Shown here in pieces: positions 59,115 through 64,000 of a DNA stretch of 64,000 bases. Position 1 is the stretch's first letter; each line of letters starts with the position of its first letter. The stretch covers positions 1,756,001 to 1,820,000 of the forward strand of contig NZ_CP027229.1 of NCBI RefSeq assembly GCF_002999135.1, written 5' to 3'. The stretch comes from Capnocytophaga sp. oral taxon 878 (GTDB taxonomy: Bacteria > Bacteroidota > Bacteroidia > Flavobacteriales > Flavobacteriaceae). The notes below the pieces were generated by a model that worked only from the letters and a program-made list of their open reading frames with translations, had not been told where the DNA came from and ran no database searches. The position numbers were made by a program, and so were the translations under genes.

Positions 59115-62024
59115 ATGAAGAAACTATATATACTATTCACTATTCAGTTTTTGACAATAACAGCCTTTGGACAACAATCACCTTTAACAGCTAATGATGC
59201 CAAAGCTCAACAACAATGGGTGGAGGATACTTACAAACAAATGAGCCTTGACGAAAAGATAGGACAGCTGTTTATGGTATCACTATTTTCTAGCCATATA
59301 GGGACTAAAAAGGCTGATGAAATAAAGGATTGGATAAAGAAATATTATATTGGAGGGATTATCTTCTCAAAAGGAGGCCCTAAACGACAAACTAAACTTA
59401 CTAATGAGTACCAACCCTTATCAAAAATACCTCTTTTTATGGCTATGGATGCTGAATGGGGACTGGCAATGCGGTTGGATTCCACTTATGCTTATCCTTG
59501 GAATATGACCTTGGGAGCTATTAAAGATAACCGCTTAGTAGAACGGACTGGTAGACGTATAGGAGAACACTGCAAAGCCTTAGGGATGCAATTTAACTTT
59601 GCACCTGATATTGATATTAATACCAACCCTGATAACCCTATTATAGGTAATCGTTCCTTTGGTGAAGATAAAGAGAATGTAGCACAAAAAGGACTAGCTT
59701 TTGCTGGTGGTATGCAACAAGTGGGAGTATTAGGTAGTGCTAAACACTTCCCTGGACATGGTGATACTGCTAAAGATTCACATAAAACCTTACCTACTAT
59801 TAACTTTACTTCGGAGAGACTAAATGAGGTAGAGCTTTACCCTTTTAGATCGGTTGCTAAAAGTATAGCCAGTGTGATGGTAGGACACCTAAATGTACCA
59901 GCTCTTGAACCTAAACAAGGGCTACCTTCTTCTTTATCAAAAGTTATTATTACAGACTTGTTAAAGACTAAAATGGGGTATGAAGGACTTATTTTTACTG
60001 ATGCCTTGGGTATGAAAGGAGTATCGGAGTACTTACCTGTGGGTGATGTAGAAGTAGCTGCGTTTTTGGCTGGAAATGATATTTTGCTAATGCCTTCGGA
60101 CTTACCAAAAGGTTTTGAAGCTATTAAAAAGGCTTACCAAAAGAAACGTATTAGCGAAGAGCGTTTGGCACACTCGGTTAAGAAGATATTAATGGCTAAA
60201 TATAAAGTAGGACTTACTAGTTTTACTCCCTTAGTAGAAAAAGATGTGATTGACAGCATTCACACCCGTGCTGATGATTTGCTTACAGAAGAACTTTTTG
60301 AGAACGCTCTTACTGTAGGGCAAAACAAGAATAACATTATCCCCCTAAAAGAACTTGAAAAGCGCAAAATAGCTTATGTGAAGTTTGGTAATGACAGTGG
60401 ATGGACTTTCTATAGTTCACTTAAAAAATATGCAGAAATAGCGCTAATAGAGCCTAAAAATGACAACCAGCTGTATGAGGCTATTGAACCTTACGATACG
60501 GTAATTATAGGCTTACACAAATCTGACAAGAGCCCGTGGGAGGCTTACAAATTCACAGAGAATGAGCTGAGATGGTTAGAACACATAAGCAAGAAAAAGA
60601 AGGTAATACTAAGCATTTTCACACGCCCTTATGCTATGCTTGATGTAAAGCATATTCACCCTATAGAAGGGATTGTATTTGCCTACCAAAACCACAAAGT
60701 AGCGCAAGAGAAAGCTGCACAGCTTATATTTGGTGCTATAGAGGGAAAAGGAGTTTTGCCAGTATCGGCACACCCACACTTACCTGTAGGCACTAGTATT
60801 ATCACCCCTAAAATAGGTAGATTAGCTTACGGAATGGCAGAAAGTGTAGGTTTAGACACTACACTACTTAGCCAAATAGATAGTATTGCTGCTGAAGCTA
60901 TTGAAGGAAAAATGGCTCCGGGGATGCAGATATTAGTAGCTAAAAAAGGTAAAGTGGTATATAACAAGAACTTTGGTACATTGGATTATAACCCTGAACA
61001 CAAAGTAAATGAATATACCATTTATGATCTTGCTTCGCTTACTAAAATACTTGCTACCCTGCCAGAACTGATGCGCCTATACACTAAAGGTGATTTTAAT
61101 CCTACTGATACCTTTGGTGACCTACTACCTAAACTAAAAGACACTAATAAAGGAGGTATGACAATGAAAGAGGTACTTTCGCACTACGCTCAGTTTCAGT
61201 CATGGATACCTTTTTATACCCAAACCCTTGATGCAAGCAAAAAGCCCTCGGCTGAGTTTTATAGCACTACCCCCAGTAATGAGTTCCCTACCCAAGTGGC
61301 TAAGAACTTATACTTACGTGAGGGGTTTACTGATAGCATCTACAAACGTATAGATGACAGTAACCTTATTAAGAGCAAAAAATACTTGTACAGCGATTTG
61401 CCTTATTACTACTTTAAACAATATATTGAGAAGAGAACAAAAAAGCCATTGCAAGAAGCAGTGCAACAGCATTTTTATAGAGGATTAGGAGCTTACCAGC
61501 TCACTTTTTTACCTTTACAACGCTTTTCGGAAGAAAATATAGCCCCTGCTGAAAATGAGAAGACTTTTAGAAGCCAAGAACTTCGGGGATATGTACACGA
61601 CCAAGGAGCAGCAATGCTAGGAGGTGTAGGGGGACACGCAGGGCTTTTTGGTACTGCTAACGATGTGGCGAAAATGATGCAGATGTTTCTGCAAAAAGGC
61701 TATTACGGCGGTACGTGGTACTTACAACCTCAAGCTGTTGCTATATTTAACACTTGTAACTATTGTACTGAAGGCAATAGACGCGGCTTGGGATTTGACA
61801 AGCCCCAATTAGGAACAGCAGGTCCTACCTGTGGCTGTGTGCCTATGGATAGTTTTGGACATACTGGATTTACAGGGACTTTTGCATGGGCTGACCCTAG
61901 TAATGAAATTGTAATTGTATTTCTTTCCAACAGAACATACCCATCGGCGGAAAATAAGTTACTTATTAATAAACTAATACGCCAACGAGTACAAGAAGTA
62001 GTATATAAAGCTAATAAGCAATAA
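59115..62024 (+). CDS. Exported GH3 glycosidase fused to a serine beta-lactamase-like hydrolase
   Basis: A 969-residue protein with signal peptide to about AFGQ (20). The N-terminal GH3 domain, NagZ-like, shows MDAEWGLAMRLD, the mobile-loop KHFPGHGDTAKDSHK (about 210-224, His-Asp acid/base dyad) and the nucleophile region FTDALGMKGV (about 295). A middle alpha/beta segment spans about 390-590. The C-terminal class C beta-lactamase/esterase-like domain begins near 605 and has SLTK (about 641; S-x-x-K) with a later HTGFTG-type motif. Likely periplasmic, cutting GlcNAc-containing glycans and a peptide or ester bond, perhaps in peptidoglycan recycling. Confidence 0.92.
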   Translation: MKKLYILFTIQFLTITAFGQQSPLTANDAKAQQQWVEDTYKQMSLDEKIGQLFMVSLFSSHIGTKKADEIKDWIKKYYIGGIIFSKGGPKRQTKLTNEYQPLSKIPLFMAMDAEWGLAMRLDSTYAYPWNMTLGAIKDNRLVERTGRRIGEHCKALGMQFNFAPDIDINTNPDNPIIGNRSFGEDKENVAQKGLAFAGGMQQVGVLGSAKHFPGHGDTAKDSHKTLPTINFTSERLNEVELYPFRSVAKSIASVMVGHLNVPALEPKQGLPSSLSKVIITDLLKTKMGYEGLIFTDALGMKGVSEYLPVGDVEVAAFLAGNDILLMPSDLPKGFEAIKKAYQKKRISEERLAHSVKKILMAKYKVGLTSFTPLVEKDVIDSIHTRADDLLTEELFENALTVGQNKNNIIPLKELEKRKIAYVKFGNDSGWTFYSSLKKYAEIALIEPKNDNQLYEAIEPYDTVIIGLHKSDKSPWEAYKFTENELRWLEHISKKKKVILSIFTRPYAMLDVKHIHPIEGIVFAYQNHKVAQEKAAQLIFGAIEGKGVLPVSAHPHLPVGTSIITPKIGRLAYGMAESVGLDTTLLSQIDSIAAEAIEGKMAPGMQILVAKKGKVVYNKNFGTLDYNPEHKVNEYTIYDLASLTKILATLPELMRLYTKGDFNPTDTFGDLLPKLKDTNKGGMTMKEVLSHYAQFQSWIPFYTQTLDASKKPSAEFYSTTPSNEFPTQVAKNLYLREGFTDSIYKRIDDSNLIKSKKYLYSDLPYYYFKQYIEKRTKKPLQEAVQQHFYRGLGAYQLTFLPLQRFSEENIAPAENEKTFRSQELRGYVHDQGAAMLGGVGGHAGLFGTANDVAKMMQMFLQKGYYGGTWYLQPQAVAIFNTCNYCTEGNRRGLGFDKPQLGTAGPTCGCVPMDSFGHTGFTGTFAWADPSNEIVIVFLSNRTYPSAENKLLINKLIRQRVQEVVYKANKQ

Positions 62025-62030
62025 AGCTAC

Positions 62031-62972
62031 TTACTCATCTTCACTTTCACGATACACACTTTCTTCACCTTTGAGTATCTGCTGGTAACTTTTGTATCGT
62101 GACCACGCTATTTCATCATTTTCTAAGGCTTCCTTTACGGCACACTGAGGCTCATCGGTATGGAGGCAGTTATTGAACTTGCACTGGTGCTTTAAAGCAA
62201 AAAACTCAGGAAAATAATCGGAGAGTTCTTCTTTTTCAATCTCGACCATTCCGAAGCCCTTAATACCAGGAGTATCAATAATACGAGCCCCAAAAGGAAG
62301 ATCAAACATTTCGGCAAAGGTAGTGGTGTGCTGCCCCTGCTGGTGCTGTGCTGAAATTTCGGCTGTTTTGAGCTGTAATTGAGGAGCAATAGCATTGATA
62401 AGGGTAGATTTACCCGCCCCTGAATGCCCTGACACTACACAAGTTTTGCCCTCCATAACGGCTTTGACCTTATCAATATTTTTGCCTGTAGAGGCTGAAA
62501 TACCTATACACTCATAACCTGCCTTGCGGTATATTGCCGCAAGGTATTTTATTTCTAAGAGTTCATCATCAGTATAGGTATCGACCTTGTTAAAAAGAAT
62601 GATTGCCTTGATGCCATAGGCTTCGGTAGTGACTAGAAAACGATCAATAAAAGTAGTAGAGGTAGGAGGGTTATTAAGCGTTACTACCAAGAAAGCTACA
62701 TCAATATTGGAGGCTATAATATGTGTTTGCTTGGAAAGATTCACTGACTTGCGGATGATGTAATTATCACGCTCTTTAATTTCGGTAATTACCCCTCGGT
62801 TTCCTTCTTCTTCGAGGGTAAAAAGTACCTTATCGCCTACGGCAATAGGATTGGTGCTTTTAATACCTTTTAGGCGTAATTTGCCCTTAATACGGCATTC
62901 ATACATCTGCCCTGTAGCAAGATTTTTAACAGTGTACCAACTTCCTGTTGATTTGTATACTAATCCTTCCAT
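62031..62972 (-). CDS. rsgA: Ribosome small-subunit-dependent GTPase RsgA
   Basis: Circularly permuted GTPase checking late 30S assembly. It is 313 residues. OB domain (about 1-70), then the permuted G motifs in order G4 (LFNKVDTY), G5 (GISASTG), G1 (SGHSGAGKSTLIN, about 178-190), G2/G3 (HTTTFAEM, IDTPGIKGFG). The zinc knuckle is HQCKFNNCLHTDEPQCAVK. Full length. Its ATG overlaps the stop of the upstream lipoprotein by one base (TAATG), and its end converges with the GH3 fusion with only 6 bases between. Confidence 0.96.
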   Translation of the reverse strand: MEGLVYKSTGSWYTVKNLATGQMYECRIKGKLRLKGIKSTNPIAVGDKVLFTLEEEGNRGVITEIKERDNYIIRKSVNLSKQTHIIASNIDVAFLVVTLNNPPTSTTFIDRFLVTTEAYGIKAIILFNKVDTYTDDELLEIKYLAAIYRKAGYECIGISASTGKNIDKVKAVMEGKTCVVSGHSGAGKSTLINAIAPQLQLKTAEISAQHQQGQHTTTFAEMFDLPFGARIIDTPGIKGFGMVEIEKEELSDYFPEFFALKHQCKFNNCLHTDEPQCAVKEALENDEIAWSRYKSYQQILKGEESVYRESEDE

Positions 62973-63796
62973 TATTTGTACAGCAATACAGTGTTTTCGG
63001 GGGTTTTAAGGTCGGTTAAGAAAATGTGTCTTGGCTCATTGACTTCTATTTTACCGTTTTGGTTGGTATCCTGACGGGCGTATATGTAAAGAGCATCATT
63101 GGCTCCGTCATAGCTAGAGCCAATTACACCGTAGCCATTAGGAATGAGTTGTTTTAGTTTATTACCTTCAAGGCTGTAAAGGTAAAAGTGACGCAAATCA
63201 TTACGGTTAAGGTAACCATCATTATTAGTATCTTCATCATAACAAGAAATCATATAATAATTACGGGTTACAGGCTTAAAGTTAAGGGTGTCATTTTCTT
63301 CGGTAGGGTAGTATAAATTTTCAATAAAGGTAGGTTTTTCAAAGAGCAGTTTTTGCTGTTTTGTTTCTACATTTATCACTGCTATATTCACTAAACCATC
63401 GCCGTATACAGTATTGAATCCTGCTACAATATTGCCGTGCCAGTTATTACCTTCCTTTTTTCTGTTTATATCGAGATTATAATCATAATCATAAGAGTTG
63501 TTGGTAAGGTAACTAAGGTTACCCACATAGCGAGTATTGTGCTTATTGTAATTTACCTTGAAGATAGGTACGAGGCGGTATTTGGGATGCTGTGTAGGGC
63601 ATATATCACCAGGCTCGGTTTCTATCTTGACACTGCCTTTGGGTAGGGTACCTTCGGGCATTTCGAGTATAGTAACTTCATCATTACTTGTTATGGCTAT
63701 GCCTTTATTTTTTTCTTTGCCTACATCGGCAGCTGTTTTGCGTTCACAAGCTGTTAGTGCTAGAAGGGCTACTAAACATAAAAAAAATCTTTTCAT
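62972..63796 (-). CDS. Lipoprotein with dockerin/EF-hand-like calcium loops
   Basis: A 274-residue lipoprotein (MKRFFLCLVALLALTACERK; lipobox LTAC). Strand-rich, with two Asp/Asn loops of the calcium-binding kind: DEDTNNDGYLNRND and DTNQNGKIEVNEP (D-x-N/D-x-N-x-D/N-G). The repeats around them (YYMISCYDEDTN, ALYIYARQDTN) suggest a beta-propeller-like blade pattern. Unrecognised family. Translation is coupled to rsgA by a TAATG overlap, an unexpected partner for a surface lipoprotein. Confidence 0.75.
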   Translation of the reverse strand: MKRFFLCLVALLALTACERKTAADVGKEKNKGIAITSNDEVTILEMPEGTLPKGSVKIETEPGDICPTQHPKYRLVPIFKVNYNKHNTRYVGNLSYLTNNSYDYDYNLDINRKKEGNNWHGNIVAGFNTVYGDGLVNIAVINVETKQQKLLFEKPTFIENLYYPTEENDTLNFKPVTRNYYMISCYDEDTNNDGYLNRNDLRHFYLYSLEGNKLKQLIPNGYGVIGSSYDGANDALYIYARQDTNQNGKIEVNEPRHIFLTDLKTPENTVLLYK

Positions 63797-63797
63797 A

Positions 63798-64000
63798 TTA
63801 TTCGGGTTTTATTTCTTCTTTATTTTTATCGGGAAATACATTGGCATACACTACCTCACTAATGCTTTTTACGGGCTGGTACAACAATGAGCTATTAAGA
63901 ACTGATGGAGAGAACCATTTTTCGGTTTGGAAAGTGCGCTCCAAGAACACAAATAATGAACCCACTATTACTGCCGACTTGATTAACCCGAACAAAGCAC
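63798..64000 (-). CDS. C-terminus of a membrane protein, possibly CvpA family (partial)
   Basis: The last 67 codons of a gene running off the right edge; the frame is open to base 64000. A hydrophobic helix (FGLIKSAVIVGSLFVFLE) precedes a tail SSLLYQPVKSISEVVYANVF. This layout resembles the end of CvpA-type membrane proteins, but too little is visible to be sure. The stop is one base before the start of the downstream lipoprotein, so the three genes here probably form one operon. Confidence 0.55.
   Translation of the reverse strand, partial: ALFGLIKSAVIVGSLFVFLERTFQTEKWFSPSVLNSSLLYQPVKSISEVVYANVFPDKNKEEIKPE

Overview
The window is a 64 kb piece of a low-GC Bacteroidota chromosome, most likely a member of the Flavobacteriaceae close to Capnocytophaga. 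Three things support this. The sigma factor is the short 287-residue Bacteroidota primary type. At least twenty genes carry the Bacteroidota promoter pattern TTTG-N19-21-TAnnTTTG. The gene content is flavobacterial: an OlsF-type fused acyltransferase, DUF4294 beside ribH, a very basic 30-residue protein after HU, NhaD and cobalamin-independent MetE. The genus is an inference; no rRNA is present. No tRNA, rRNA, CRISPR array, complete insertion sequence or phage was seen.

Layout. 1-4.2 kb: end of enolase, a SusD/TonB-style regulatory-domain protein, rpmH, a metallo-hydrolase, two lipoproteins. 4.6-11.6 kb: secreted C1 peptidase, secreted unknown, a DUF5682 two-gene operon, an AAA/DUF4143 ATPase. 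11.7-20.1 kb: metE, sucC, tsaD, rpe and sufB. 20.2-25.1 kb: a five-gene minus-strand operon (NhaP antiporter, OlsF, secreted unknown, DUF4268, thioredoxin-fold protein without cysteines). 25.2-28.9 kb: TPR protein-ribH-DUF4294 operon and two lipoproteins. 29.3-35.4 kb: nhaD-aroA-MMPL/acyltransferase operon. 35.5-41.1 kb: UbiA prenyltransferase, LysM lytic transglycosylase, a large Sel1-repeat protein, DUF3108 protein. 41.6-48.1 kb: HU, the 30-residue basic protein, RNase E/G, hemD, recJ, rpoD, glycosyltransferase. 48.2-54.7 kb: accessory stretch. 55.1-64 kb: ABC exporter, sigma-54 response regulator, GH3/serine hydrolase fusion, rsgA, a calcium-loop lipoprotein and a partial membrane protein.

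Most of the window is housekeeping. The accessory stretch at 48.2-54.7 kb differs: it holds tandemly duplicated lipoproteins, a truncated AlbA/GHKL-type ATP-binding gene, a very AT-rich two-gene module and a collapsed XRE-type regulator remnant. The two-gene module is the strongest candidate for an uncharacterised system. A small two-helix membrane protein ends in a motif of about 20 residues (QKGSNSTTIIGDV...), and the next, translationally coupled gene begins with nearly the same motif (QNGDNSNTIIGNV...) before TPR repeats, a GreA/GreB-C-like segment and a PIN-like domain. Matching short motifs on an effector C-terminus and a partner N-terminus are the hallmark of amyloid-templated signalling in bacterial immunity, so I propose a membrane-effector defence or conflict module; this is inference.

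At small scale the spacers hold two recurring repeat families. One is an 11-bp tandem unit at four loci (three share TTCGTTTATNN, one uses CTCTATGNTTC). The other is a TAAGAGR heptamer array at gene ends that puts stop codons in all frames.
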